From Trileptium ribeirensis (Eukaryota > Nematoda > Enoplea > Enoplida > Thoracostomopsidae), in contig JASANE010003362.1 in assembly GCA_030248225.1 (NCBI GenBank), positions 54,573 through 118,572 on the forward strand: a DNA stretch of 64,000 nt, given 5' to 3'. The notes under the pieces were generated by a model. The model searched no databases and was not told the DNA's origin. It worked only from the letters and a program-made list of their open reading frames with translations. This document shows positions 15,657-27,256 of the stretch, piece after piece (the first letter of the stretch is position 1; each line of letters starts with the position of its first letter). Position numbers and translations under genes: made by a program.

Positions 15657-18600
15657 TGTACTAGGACCAGTTCTGGCCCTAAGGGATCCCAGCTGCACCA
15701 CTCTCAGTATTCATTGTGGCGCCCGGACAACCCCGGCTTACACGATTCCCCGGTGGACCCTAGTCTGACCGATGGGAACCGCTTAGCTTAGCAGGTTGCC
15801 AGCGGGTTTACCAGGGTGTTCGGCGTGGCCCCTATGATGGCCCACGTGTCTAATGGCATGGAGGTCCCCCTGAGGGAGGGTCATCCCTAAGCCTGCTCAC
15901 AGGTAATAAGGCTGACCCGTCATTCCCTCATCTTCGATTATCGAATCTTGTGCCCTATGTCGGGCCAGCATTTCCTAACGGTGGAGCCCAATTTTATAAA
16001 GATTTTAGTGAGCTTAAAGACTATTCCGTAGCCCTTGGGCTCGAGTACGCGGAGTTTGGCCGGATCCTCTTAGCTCAACTTAGAGTCGGACACGCTGAGC
16101 CTGCTCGGGCTATTATGTATAAGACGTTGGCGTTAAAGCTCAAGAACTCGCACCAAGACTTATTGCTAACGACGGACGGATGGGGCGCGGGTGCATGCAG
16201 AGTTGGGGGAGCGCTGAGGGTAGGCGGACCAACATTGAATTTTAGCAAAGCCCGAACAGATGCCTGGGCGGAGAGCGACGACATGGCAACAAGAAAACGG
16301 CATGACGGGAGCGAGCGTCGTTGGGGCTGCGTATTGGAGGAGGACAGGGATCTACGTTAACTAACACTGAACACCTTAGTGGGGTCATGCAATTCTTGCT
16401 ACAGGAAGCCTGAATTTAAATCGATATATTTCGCCTACTGAGTTTCACACGCAAAACTTTTATTTCATGGTTTTCCCTTTTTTGGCAAAAATTTAAAACA
16501 TAGGCACACGTTTACAAAACAATATTCACCCACTCGGGTGCATCAAAGCATTGTATTATTTACACCATGGACGAGCCAGGACCCGAGCCCCATGCGCGCG
16601 GTCCTGGGCCCGACTGATACTGTAACGATTAGCTCAGGTTTGATAGAAATTTGACACCCCTTTTAAAGTTGGTTTCTCTACGCCCCCATTGGCTGACGAA
16701 ATAGTGTCCCATGAGCTCCATTTGGGCTCTTTTCGAAACGCGGAGCCCTCGACCCGAAATCTGGTATTAACATCCTTGCCTACTGTTCATTTCCACGTTA
16801 ATTGTCCAAGACTGCTAACATCTTTAGTGCCGCCTTAAGCTTGATCTCGCATTTGCCTTTATTCAATTTTGAAAACGCGGGCACAGCACTTACGGGAGCG
16901 CGAGGCATCCGCCGGACACCGCAGCACCCGCAAGGGCTGCCCCAGATCCTACGCCTAAGCGACATGAGAAGTTTTAAATCTCTGGGAGGTGCCTCGGGCG
17001 GATCTCTTCCACGCGTCCGCAGTCGAAGAGTCCACCCGAGATAACCAGAGCTACGCTCCCCAAATGCTCAGCTCTCGAATTTTCCTTTTTGGTTAGAAAC
17101 TTTGACCGACGATCCTTCCTAAGCGAATTTAAACCAGAACAATACAATCCTCAAACACCTACTCGAAATTTTAGCGGCGTGCCATTAAAATTGCTGCGTA
17201 ACATGCTGTAACACATGAATAGTTCACCCCCTGGGCACAAACGATAAAAACGACCCAGGGGGCGGGGAACCAGTCGAGTGCGGGAGAACCTTCCCCAATT
17301 TTCTGCAATTTAGACGCGATTTTGACTACAATTTGTCCAACGCTCAACCCACTTCCCAGCGCGGGCGCAGCGCTTACGGGAGCGCGAGGCATCCAACGGA
17401 CACCCCAGCACCCGCAAGGGCTGCCCCTGATCCTAAGCTCGAGCAAAATTCAAAAACCTCGGAAAACCCCGGGCGGAGCCTCTTCCGCACGTCTGCATGC
17501 CGAAGAGCCCACCCGGGCTAAACGAAAAACACGAAAAACGAAGCAACGGGAAATTTAAAAGAAAAGCTTGGCGACAACCGCCAACACAAGCCAAACTTTG
17601 AAAACAAGGCTCGACTGGTCCCACTTTGTAAAGTGAGTGGTCTCCTTTTATACCCTGTCCCCCCAGCTTCCCCTGCCAATGCAATACCAACTTCGATAAG
17701 TTTGAAACCTTAAATGTGGTAGGCAATGCACAAATATAAACCTACAGTTTAAATCAGGCAACCGTAAGCGAAACTATATATATATAGACGTACATGTGCC
17801 AAATACTGAACAAAATAAGCGGCAACATGTAAAATAAAATGCCGCCGCTAACATAGCTGCAAACACAACACTGTAGCGATATAAACATAGCGACAGCCCC
17901 TGAACATTTGAAGCTAGCCGGACAGTGGCCGAACGTGCCAGCGGCGTAAACAACTAAACCTCGCGCTGGTCGGTGCGGGACAAATTTTAAACAGAAATAT
18001 AACGGCACTCAAGGCGCCGTTCGCTCATAGGGATATCGGCACGTTTTCGCCGATATCTCGAGATCTAGGAACAGTAGGCGGCCGGGGGCAGGACCGGAAT
18101 CATGCCCTGGCAGGCCGGCTACTGATGAAAATTTAATATTTAATGTAGCTCCCACAGGAGGCATGTTAGAGACCGATTTAGGCGACAATATATGATAATT
18201 TTGGGGTCCCATTTAAGTTTGGTGGATCCTGAGCGGACCCGCGGGGTTGGGCGGCCCCTGTTTTAAGTTAAGCGGTTAGGGGAAAACCCGATAAGTGTCC
18301 CGGGCTCCAGAAATCGGGGAGTTTCAGGTACGTTGGGTGCCCTCTAGGGCTTAGAAAATTGGAGGCTTGAGCGCCTGTTCGGGGGTCCCTAAGTATTTAG
18401 GGGATCCAAATTTTTAGACCCGCCGGGACGGTTTGGCACCCCAGCAGGGTCCTTAAGAGGGCTCAGTCACCCCCATTCCCTTAAAATTTGTGGGTGGCCC
18501 AAAAATTAAATTTTCGCGTCGCACCCTAAAAAGACGCCTTAGAAATTCTGTATCCTAGAATACTCTGTTTTGATTTTCTCCGGCCAAGGATTTTGATCGC

Positions 18601-19151
18601 TTAAAACCCTGCTTGGGCACATCCGGATATTCCTCGACCTACGAAAATATATAACGAGCACCAATACACAGCAGCTATCGCGAGATACTGATTATTCGGC
18701 GTGTGCGCTGGGATCGGCCAAGGGCGACCAGTTTTTGTATAATACCAAAAATCTCTGAAACGTCCGTTGGTCCCCGGCCTCGCCGAACGCACACCCGTTC
18801 TGCACACCAAGTACAATAAAGCATATACAATATAATGCACAAACTTTGTATATACGTAAGACAGCATCAATTTGTTTCCCGAGGATCGACCGGACACCCC
18901 TACTTAAGATACCTGCCTTCAATTTCGGTGCCAAAATCATCCCGGGCACCTTCGGGCGGCGGAGTGTGACCATACAAACACAATATAAATGCGATACAAG
19001 TGTTTATTTTATTACCATAACAATAGTATAACATTACACAATGATCATTTTATCAAAAGGCCACACTCCACCGGTATCCGGTCGTCCGTTTCCCGTTTTC
19101 CATAGCGCGGCGAATTACAGCTGGTTGAAAGCTCTTGCCAACTGCAGCACA
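15657..19151 (-). repeat. 5' LTR of the giant retroelement (about 3.5 kb)
   Basis: Starts TGTGCTGCAG (19151 downward) and ends CTAGTACA (15657) on the minus strand. Homologous blocks shared in opposite orientation with 19379-23676 include 15657-15940 with 23400-23676, 17230-17660 with 20800-21250, 18030-18500 with 19960-20390, and 18930-19110 with 19450-19600. The axis of symmetry shifts by roughly 400 bp between the outer and inner blocks, so this copy lacks about 0.8 kb present in the other. U3 is 19151-17617, with the transcription start predicted near 17616. A segment around 16840-17060 repeats part of the R region at 17330-17530, an internal duplication. Boundaries rest on the TG/CA ends and the sharp loss of homology. 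Confidence 0.85.
17608..17654 (-). promoter_or_regulatory. LTR core promoter (TATA + initiator), left LTR
   Basis: On the minus strand TATAAAAGG (17652-17644) is followed 36 bases later by the initiator-like ACCAGTCGAG, putting the start near 17616. The same two elements at the same spacing occur in the solo LTR at 20810 and 20845. Transcription from here would run into the gag-env-pol ORF. Confidence 0.75.
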
Positions 19152-19378
19152 TTAAAATAAAATGTACCCATATATGTATGTATATGCAGATATTTTTGTA
19201 GTCAGGTAATAATATTTATGTATGTACATTTAACAATGTTGACTGTTTTATTTCCACAAACTTTAAATTTGTTTTCAATTTGCAATAGTTTCAAGGGTAG
19301 TTCAGACATCGCGCCCAGTCGTTTCTGTGCGAACTTTGCTTCCGCATAAACTATGTAAAATATCGATATCAGTGCAAT
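19152..19378. other. Host spacer between two head-to-head LTRs
   Basis: A 227-bp AT-rich segment with no gene. It ends in CAAT (19375-19378), the left copy of the target-site duplication of the solo LTR. Confidence 0.7.
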
Positions 19379-22300
19379 TGTAACAGCCCGACCAATTTAC
19401 TGGGATTTCAACTAGATCTTCAAATAAGGAAAATTAAGCTCAAATCGGAAAAAGGGGTGCGATGGGCGATCGGATACCGGTGGAGCGTGACTTGGATAAT
19501 ATATTGTGTACTATTCACTGCCGTTGTTATAAAATAAAAGATGTACCATTCTTGTAACCTATTATATTGTCACGCTCCACCCGCCCGAGGTGCACGGGGT
19601 GATTTTGGCACCACAACAGATTAATTGGACCCTCGACGTGTGGTATCCGGTCGGCCCAGAACGAATTTAATCACGTAAAATGTATTGCTGCGATGATATG
19701 TTATGTATTAGAGAAAATGGTGGCGCACTCGGATCGACCGGGATAAGAGGGCGGAACGCTCATGTTTCTGATTCGATTTCGCTGATTCGGGGTAGGGCGA
19801 TCCCGGTGCGTGCGCCTAACATTGCTATAATCGATGCCTGTATAAAAGATTGGGATATAAAAAAGGGGGCATTTTCTGCCGTGTGTCATGAATAAAAACT
19901 TTCCGGGTTCAATTAAAACACAAATTTCTGTAGGTAAATTTTAAAGGCAAAATTTTATAGTTTTTCGGTACCCCACGCGATATAGGGTTATTACCGTATT
20001 AATAGGGCTCCCTAAGGCTTCAGAATTTAGCGATCGGGCCGAGCTGGCCCCTACTGGTAAGTACTTAGGGACCCCTGAATAGGCGTTTAGACACTAAATT
20101 TTCAACGGCTTAAATCTTAACAGAAATAACCAAAATTCCCCAATTTTTCAAGCCCCACACCTCTACGGGGTCTCACCCTAACTATCTAGTCGAAAACCGG
20201 GGCCACCTAACTTAACCGGTCCAAGCAGGACCTTGATAACCCTCCCGGGACACCAAAATTTCCTATCTTTAGCCCACAAAACGGCCTCTAACAGGCCACC
20301 TATAGGAGCTACGTTAAATTTGCCATTCTCACCAGTAGGCGACCAGCCAGGGCATGAACCTGGTCCCGCCCCCGGCCGCCTACTCCTTCGCGTTCTCCTG
20401 TAATTACAAAAAATATCTTACAAGCCTAAGATTTTTCTAGCGCCCTGGGCGCTCGTATATGTTGCTGTCGAAAAAGCCTCGCGCCTACCAGCGCGAGGTT
20501 TAGCTTGTTTACGTGCCGACTTGGCACTCTTCGGCCACTGGCCGCTACCAATTTTGTTTTGACAGACAATTTGTTTCGCCGCTGAGGGGCTACTACGAGC
20601 GATGTGACCGAGGGCGCTGTTTTGTTGACTACGCTTATGCCCATAGATGTTGTTTGTTTTGTATGCGCGCGAAGTTTAAATTTAGGACTTTATGTATATA
20701 TATGTCTCCAAAGTTTTGCGTTTTGCTTATGTACATACATTCTCGAGTGGTAGTAGCATTTTAAATTTCAAATTAGGGGCTCAGACTTTTAGGAGGGGGT
20801 TAGAGCAGGTATAAAAGGAAAGGGCCCGACGCAGCGTCGGAGCCAGTCGAGTGTTCGCACAGACCAAGTGGTCTGTTTTTGCTCTTGTAGGGCGGTTGTC
20901 GCCAAAGTAGTTTAAAATTTCGCGGTTTTCGTTTGTTTGAGTTTTCCTCCGCTTGTTGCTTTCTCCTTTTCCAAGGGTGTCTCCCACTGTGTAGCACAGG
21001 ACGGAGCTCCCTTGGCGATCTTTCTAGCTTTTAAATTTGAGTAGCAAGGACTGCCCTTGCGGGTGCCGGAGTGTCCAAAGGATGCCCCATGCTCCTGCAA
21101 GTGCAGCCCCAACAAAATCAGAAATTTACACGCAAATTTTGTTCGCAAAATATCTAAATTCTCGACTGGTTCCCCGCTCGCCGGGTCGCCATTTTTATGT
21201 TAGACCCGGGGGACGAAAATTTTTATGTTTTTAGTGATGTGAACGGGGATCAGAAAATCACACGGGGTGAGTAAGGTTTTTGAGTTTAGGTTTCGAGGCA
21301 AGGTTTGGGATTTAGGTAAGGCGGTTAAAGCAAGGAACTAGTAGCGTGTTGACCTGGAGGCAGCCGCTCAGGCAGGAGTGAGTTGAACATTAATAAGAAT
21401 CTGCGCTAGGCTTCCCATCAAAAGCTCGAGCCTTGATCCCTGAGCGTTTTAGCAAATCATTCTCCGTAAGGTCATTTTAAAAAACCCAGTCTTCCAGGCC
21501 GTTTTAGACACGGTAGAAGACTGTAATAATTTTCATCAAACAGTTTAAGATCCCGCCACAAATTGGCACTATGAAACAGGTCTAGTTTTTCCAATGACCT
21601 TCAAGAGATAATGGGGTTTCTTCCGATTAGTGCTCCATCCGTGCTCGCTTTCGAAGTCGTAGCTTGAGTCGAGCTTGAGACATAGGAAAATATATAAGAA
21701 CTACTCCAGGTCACTCGACTCAAAGACCCAGTATTGGGGAAGAACAGAGCGAGCAGTCCGCTCGGGACGGACGCGGTCACGTACACGCGTGGAGCCTTTA
21801 AAGCAAATTAAGAACGGAACCCCTGACGCTAGCCCCAATTTGAGCTTCTACTCTGAGAATCGTTTCGCTCCAAATGAAATTTCAGCCAACTGACCCCAAA
21901 AGTTTTAGACGGGTCTCAGGCCGTTTAGACACGGTAGAGCACTCCGTCACGTATTTAAAATAGAACAACTATCGATGGGTCGATGCGGCTGCTCCATAGG
22001 GAGCGACGCATCAGGACCTTTTGTGCGTTGTTTCCCCCTCTTCTCACGGTTTTGCAAATCTACAATGCTAACCATGCAGGGGTATCCGAAATGTTGTTTC
22101 TTTCAAACTCAAAACCATCACTGTCGTCTTTTGGCTTTTGGTTCGCAAACTGAGAAATTCATCGTGGGCACGGCAGCGTGCGCCCCTTCGCGTGTGTAGG
22201 TGACTGCGGACCTCCGTTTCGATCAAAGATATTTGGAGGAGCGCATAACAAATTAGAAAATGAGACGGAGTCAGCTGCCACGTATAGTCGAGCTAAATCT

Positions 22301-23676
22301 TAGGGAAGTTCTGGTGCTCGCACCCGTTAATCGGGCGACGACCCTGAGAAGGACACGAAGTAACTGTCCCCCGCAACTTTTCAGCGAAGGAAAAGTTATA
22401 GGCGCGGACCCATAGACCGTTTAGACACGGTGGGTTTCGGCATAGCGCCCCGTTTTCATGTCAAGTTATAAATTCAAAAATTTCACAAGGTAAACAATAT
22501 TCGGGAGGCGCGGCAGCGCCTCCCTCTCTTGACGAGGCCCCCCGCTTTCTATCTGACCCTGGCGCACGCAGAGATTGAGGACAAACTTTCATTGCAAGTA
22601 ACCAGCAGCTGACGTCCGGCCTCAAGATAACGAACGGCACAAGGATGGAGTACAAAGAAAAAGGGCAATGTCAAGAGGATGCCTGAGAGTCCAGAGCGTT
22701 TTCATAGGCAAAGTCACCAACCAGTCGGCCAGGAAACTTCATTTCAGCGTCCTGCCAGGCGGGTAGGACAGACCACAGGGTACAAAATGTGGGCATAAGC
22801 TGAGTCGATTTTTACGCGGGGTTTAATCAGGATTCACATCACCCGCTCGGTACCTAAGTATATCACGGGGTGCCCTGCGAGGTACCCATACATTTTATGG
22901 TATATAAATCATATTGGTTATTGGAATGTCATAACTTGCAATTTATCGAAATAAAGTGTTGGAGTGTGCTATCTATAGTCGGCGATACTTGTTCCGCGTC
23001 GTGATTAACCCACGTTCTAAATAATAACAATCTAGAGTAAACCTGAGGCGAAATCTAAGTCTATAGGACCTGCTGTGCCTAGGTCATGTAAGGCTCTCCT
23101 AAGTTGGCGAGGAAATTACGCCATCCGTTAAGGCTCCGCCGCAGCGGCGAATGACAAATCCAATTGTTGGTTTAGTCTTGAAGTTCACAGCAGTTAGACT
23201 CGTTTGGTAGTTGGTGCTCGGCTATGATCAACTTTATTCCAACTAGGTAGGGACCCTGTGGATGGATCCCCAGGTGTTCCCTCGAGCTACCAGCTTAGCA
23301 GAAAACTTCTGGTCAAACCCGCAGAATTTATCGTCGGGTCTAGGCTCCCGTGTACCCGACTGCAACAAGAAGTCGCGCCCCATTTAGGATTTAAGTGGAA
23401 TCGAGGGAAAGGCGAGTCAGCCCTATTACCTGTGAGCAGGCTTAGGGGTTGACTCTCCCTCAGGGGGATCTCCATACTACTAGGCACGTGGGCCAAGATA
23501 GGGGCCAGGCCGAACATCCTGGTTAACCCGCCGGCAGCCTGCTAAGCTAAGCGGTTCCCTTAGGTCATCGCATGGATCACCGGGGAGTCGTGGAAGCCGG
23601 GGTTGTCCGGGCACCACCCGCTGGGACAATAGTGGTGCAGCTGGGATCCCTTAGGGCCAGAACTGGTCCTAGTACA
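19379..23676 (+). repeat. Solo LTR (about 4.3 kb) of the same retroelement family, inverted relative to the provirus
   Basis: Begins TGTAACAGCC and ends CTAGTACA, and is flanked by the 4-bp direct repeat CAAT (19375-19378 and 23677-23680). It shares colinear blocks with the provirus 5' LTR in inverse orientation, including the TATA/initiator pair. No gag or pol follows, so it is best read as a solo LTR left by recombination between two LTRs. A donor-like GGGGTGAGT lies at 21264-21272, about 420 bp after the predicted start. Divergence from the other LTR is substantial, so the two insertions are of different age or subfamily. Confidence 0.82.
20809..20851 (+). promoter_or_regulatory. LTR core promoter (TATA + initiator), solo LTR
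   Basis: TATAAAAGG at 20810-20818 and the initiator-like CCAGTCGAG at 20843-20851, 35 bases from TATA to the predicted +1 at 20845. It is conserved with the left LTR and points rightward, away from the provirus, so the two promoters are divergent. Confidence 0.7.
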
Positions 23677-23680
23677 CAAT

Positions 23681-24450
23681 GACATGACCCTTGTAAGGAG
23701 GTATTTCGTTACCTTCTGTATGTTAGCTGCGGCCACGACCTTCTTCCGAAATAGGATGCGATGGTACACAATTATCTATTCCACGTTATTAATTCCCATT
23801 TGAATTAAACAATTTCGGCATGGTGAGGATTGCGAAGTGCCGGATAATCCAAAAATAGTTATTACTACCAGCAGAAAAATTGGCGGAGCCATGAAACAAC
23901 CTATATAAATGAAGACTTACATTGAACCATGCTTGTCTTAGATTTTGCAGAATAGCTGATTTAACGAAGAAACAAACTCGGGCTGGAAAACCCGACTCGA
24001 ATTCCGTCTTTAATCGATAATACTAAGATGTAAGCTACATCATAAAAATCTTTGGCAATACCGTATGCTGTCAGCTACATCATGCTGTTACTTGATATTA
24101 GTACTTACCTTCATAGTGCCAAGATTTGTTTTTGTAAATGGTGTCCGAGGCACCGCTACATATTATTATATATACTGCGGTCAGCAGATCAGCATCTCGA
24201 ATAACAATAAGGTTTAGTTTCCCACCAAAATTTGTGGGCAGTTTGACAGTCAGACGAGACTATGCACATGTCCTCGTGCAGCGTTAGCTAGCTATTGGGA
24301 TATTGGTAGCAGTTTGGGCTAACTACACGGCTTTCTAATTCAGTCACATTTTACACTAATAAATGTCTTAAGGAGTTACACTGTCTAGCGGTCCAAATCA
24401 GATATTCCGCCACAGTCCTTGTGTATAGCCCTACGCAATCAGTTTTAAAC
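23681..24450. other. Intergenic, no gene seen
   Basis: AT-rich sequence between the solo LTR and the mariner pseudogene. I see no supported coding or RNA feature. Confidence 0.5.
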
Positions 24451-25510
24451 TCAGGAAGAAGACAATAAAGGTTCACGATAGGTGGGGTGCACTATCCGAA
24501 ACGCTGTTAAAAGAAGCACAAATCGCTGCGCGGGCTCAACCAGAGAAAAAAGTATGTTGTATGTGTCCGTGACTAAACCAATTTTTTTGGTCTTGTCAGA
24601 ACGTAAGAAAATAATGTACTTAGCGACGTCATCGTACATAAGGACGGGAAAACAGCTGAGCGAACCCGTAAAGATAATCGAACGGTGGGCAGACCACTTT
24701 CGTGAATTATTACGTACATTAGATTTCGTACAACCAACGGCGCACAGCCATCGTAAAATTAGGAGGTGTACCATTCTGCATAAAGTGAAGCCTCTCAATA
24801 TTTGATAATGTTGAATATTAAGAATTAATGTATTTCCCAGCATCATTACATAGTGGACTGCATTCACAGTACCAACGAAAAAGAACGATCCAAAAAATAC
24901 ACCAGACCGCATACCGACCCTTACTGTCATACCAGGGACATTCATATGGGGATCGGTAGTGTTATAAGGGTTTTCTATTTGCCAATTAGCACAATTATGC
25001 CGGTTAGCGTGGCCGTTCAGTTTAAAAGTGCTTTCATCGGACCAAATGACATCGTCAGCTAAGTCTGGATCATCGCCGAGACGTGTAGGCGTTTTTCAAA
25101 AATTCAACCCTGTGATCAAAATCAACCTCATTCAGAGCATATATTAACGTCAGTCTAAAAGGTTTTAAATTCAGACTTTTATTAACAATTCGGAAAACAG
25201 TCCATTTGCTGATGCCGGCTTCAACAGCACAAGGGCGAATTGACTTTGTCGGATCTTGGTCAGAATGATAGGAAAAATCAGCTATCGCAGCATCACCTGA
25301 TGCAGTTAGTAGTCTCCCTCTTCTGGACAGTTCAGCTACGGAATCTGTAGGTCAAAGCTTTTGTTAATTGAACCAATGGTTTTACGATATGTGGGGTCTG
25401 AAGACAAATGCCTGGATCATTGTTGCACAACTTCACGACTATTTTGGTTTTTTGAATACAGTCGTATTGTAGTTGTTCGATCAGCTAAATTACGTCGAGT
25501 ATCAGACATG
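24451..25510 (-). pseudogene. Decayed Tc1/mariner-superfamily transposase
   Basis: On the minus strand, starting at an ATG at 25510 (MSDTRRNLADRT), broken frames together cover a transposase. A helix-turn-helix segment (GISKWTVFRIVN, near 25200) is followed by the DDE-type motif VIWSDESTFKLNGHANRHN (near 25040) and then a DPHMNVPGMTVR-GSFFF segment typical of the Tc3/IS630-like group. The C-terminal part, after about 24800, is recognisable only in fragments. Stop codons occur near residue 30 and again before the SDE motif, and frameshifts separate the pieces, so it cannot be functional. The right end near 25620 contains GACACCCTATA, resembling a terminal inverted-repeat end; I could not find the matching left end. 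Confidence 0.8.
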
Positions 25511-26280
25511 GTATACGTAGATATTTATAATATGATCGGTTATAATTCCTGATAGTATGAGAGTTGTAAGTATATTATGTCAGTCTCAGCAACATGTTGA
25601 AGTTGGCGCGTTATTTATTTGACACCCTATATATTTGGAAAGCGGGTTATTTCTTTGAAATATAAGGCTGTCGTAAGCCCTCCCAATAAGGCGTTAGCGC
25701 GGTTAGGTGGTTTCGCAGCACAGACGGGACGCCATCATATCTCAAAAATTATATACATAATGGTATCGTCAGCAACATATTTTTTGGCATTTAATATAAT
25801 CATTTTATAGGGACTCTGTTAAGATGTTTTAGAGTGTCAGTCACACTATCTCTAAAAATTTGTTTTTGTATGGTGTCTTTGACATAGTGAGTAAAACATA
25901 ACATTGTGTCTTAGACGTCATAGTTAGTTTGATGGTGTATCATATACCATCTGTTTCATTAAATAGCGTAGGTATACACCGTATACCACTGGATGGTGTG
26001 GGCTAGACTATTTGGGGACACAACTTCTATGTGGGGGTCTTTCAACGGGTAAACGCCGCAGTGGGCACGCGACGGACGAGGAGCTGCCCAGCTTCACGCG
26101 GATTGGACTAATTCCCAAAGGGAGTTCGAGCCTTAGGGGGATAATACTCTCTCCCTATAAGCATGTATGTACTAGACGGCACAAAAATCCTCGAATGTTG
26201 GTTATAGGCGATTATATATACAGAGAAAAGCTCCAGTACTGCGCTTTAACTCACCTACTCTAAAATAGTACACGTATAGG
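25511..26280. other. Mostly unassigned sequence next to the mariner remnant
   Basis: It holds the probable mariner end near 25620 and a stretch (25940-26000) with repeated GGTGTATCATATACC-like palindromes that may be another small inverted-repeat element. No gene is supported. Confidence 0.4.
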
Positions 26281-26331
26281 CCACGGCCGACCGAACGTTG
26301 GCCTATATCTGCTGACCAAGGGCATTCGCGA

Positions 26332-26667
26332 ATGTCAACGACAGAAAACGTATATGGCTGGCCGACAGATTTGCGGCCGTTGCCGGCCGGAAAACTGTTC
26401 ACCACCGGCTGTTGGGCGGCGTTTTTCATGGCCATGTGCTCAACACTAGTGGTTAGTTGGAACTGGCAAGTTTATAAAACGGAAAGACCACGTTGCACTT
26501 ACGTATCGACTACAGAAGATGATATAAACAACCATAACTGGCCTATGTTAGACTACTGGTTATCGGCAGGTAAAAAAATTAAGTATATATTTTCGTGGGG
26601 CGTTGGGGCCAAATGGTGCCCCATTTCGGTTGAAGGTATTGCACCCAACTTGGTTGAGGTTACCTAA
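26332..26667 (+). CDS. Unrecognised 111-codon ORF with one hydrophobic segment
   Basis: The ORF begins ATG at 26332 and ends TAA at 26665-26667. The first half is GC-rich at third positions, unlike the surrounding AT-rich sequence, and residues 19-45 form a possible transmembrane segment (CWAAFFMAMCSTLVVSWNW). The second half is AT-rich. It may be an exon, a transposon fragment or chance. No homolog or function can be named, and no clear promoter or splice sites were found. Confidence 0.25.
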   Translation: MSTTENVYGWPTDLRPLPAGKLFTTGCWAAFFMAMCSTLVVSWNWQVYKTERPRCTYVSTTEDDINNHNWPMLDYWLSAGKKIKYIFSWGVGAKWCPISVEGIAPNLVEVT

Positions 26668-26927
26668 AAAGTAGGCTTGACCCTTAGGACTTTAGTTTTG
26701 GTTAGGTTCTACCTAAATGTCGGTTGGCTGTAATAAAGCTAACATGGTCCTGGACATCAGATTGATGTTTAAGAACTGTGAACGTTATACACCAATGGCC
26801 ATCATAATTCTGCAAATAAGTTTTTTGATCACCATAACCAGGAGTAATAACACCTGGGGAAGAAAATTCCCATAAAAGAGATATTTTCAATTAACCCCCG
26901 AGGCTGTTACAAACATACCCGTAGCTA

Positions 26928-26973
26928 CGATCTATAGCAGGGGGGGGCTGAGCCCTCCCCCTGCTATAGATCG
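26928..26973. repeat. Perfect 17-bp inverted repeat (GC-rich hairpin)
   Basis: CGATCTATAGCAGGGGG is followed 12 bases later by its exact reverse complement. The G and C runs in between extend the stem with a bulge. A partial third C-rich run follows at 26974-26985. Confidence 0.8.
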
Positions 26974-27256
26974 AGCCCCCCTGCTTCGGGGACCGCCGAC
27001 TATTTCGTGCGACTGAGAACGACAGATTAGGGTGTAAAAATAGAATTTGAAAATAGCCAAGAAATCATAAGTTCCACAAAAACTGGATTTACCCTATGTA
27101 TTACATTATCTTCTTCTGTATTACACCGTGTTTTTACTTTGATTATATTACATATATTTCAGACACTCGAAGAGTTAGCGCTAAACTAGCCTATCATATA
27201 AACTATTTAACCATTTATGCGAAAATTTCGGTTGCATTTCGGCTATTTGTTTACTT

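Larger units (their letters stand above)
1..19151 (-). mobile_element. Giant Ty3/gypsy-like retroelement with internal envelope module (truncated by window start)
   Basis: An LTR retroelement read right to left: 5' LTR (19151-15657), leader (15656-14745), a 4331-codon gag-env-pol ORF (14744-1749), an SGNH-like ORF (1613-366) and the start of another ORF (161 onward). The 5' LTR is defined by comparison with a second LTR at 19379-23676: homology between them stops at the same ...CTAGTACA end, and both begin with TGT. The 3' LTR is not in the window, so the full element exceeds 19 kb. The main ORF has no stop or frameshift over 13 kb, which indicates a young or recently active copy. The assignment to Ty3/gypsy rests on the order protease-RT-RNase H-integrase and on the GPY/F-like module after integrase. 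The element's host target-site duplication cannot be tested because one end is missing. Confidence 0.9.

Noticed and set aside
15950..16360. 136-codon plus-strand ORF
   Set aside because: It lies antisense within the 5' LTR, has no recognised domain and has no counterpart at the matching position of the solo LTR.
16802..17558. Frames sharing a TGARGIxRTPQHPQGLP segment
   Set aside because: They are the two copies of the duplicated R/U5 segment of the LTR read antisense; similarity is explained by the DNA duplication.
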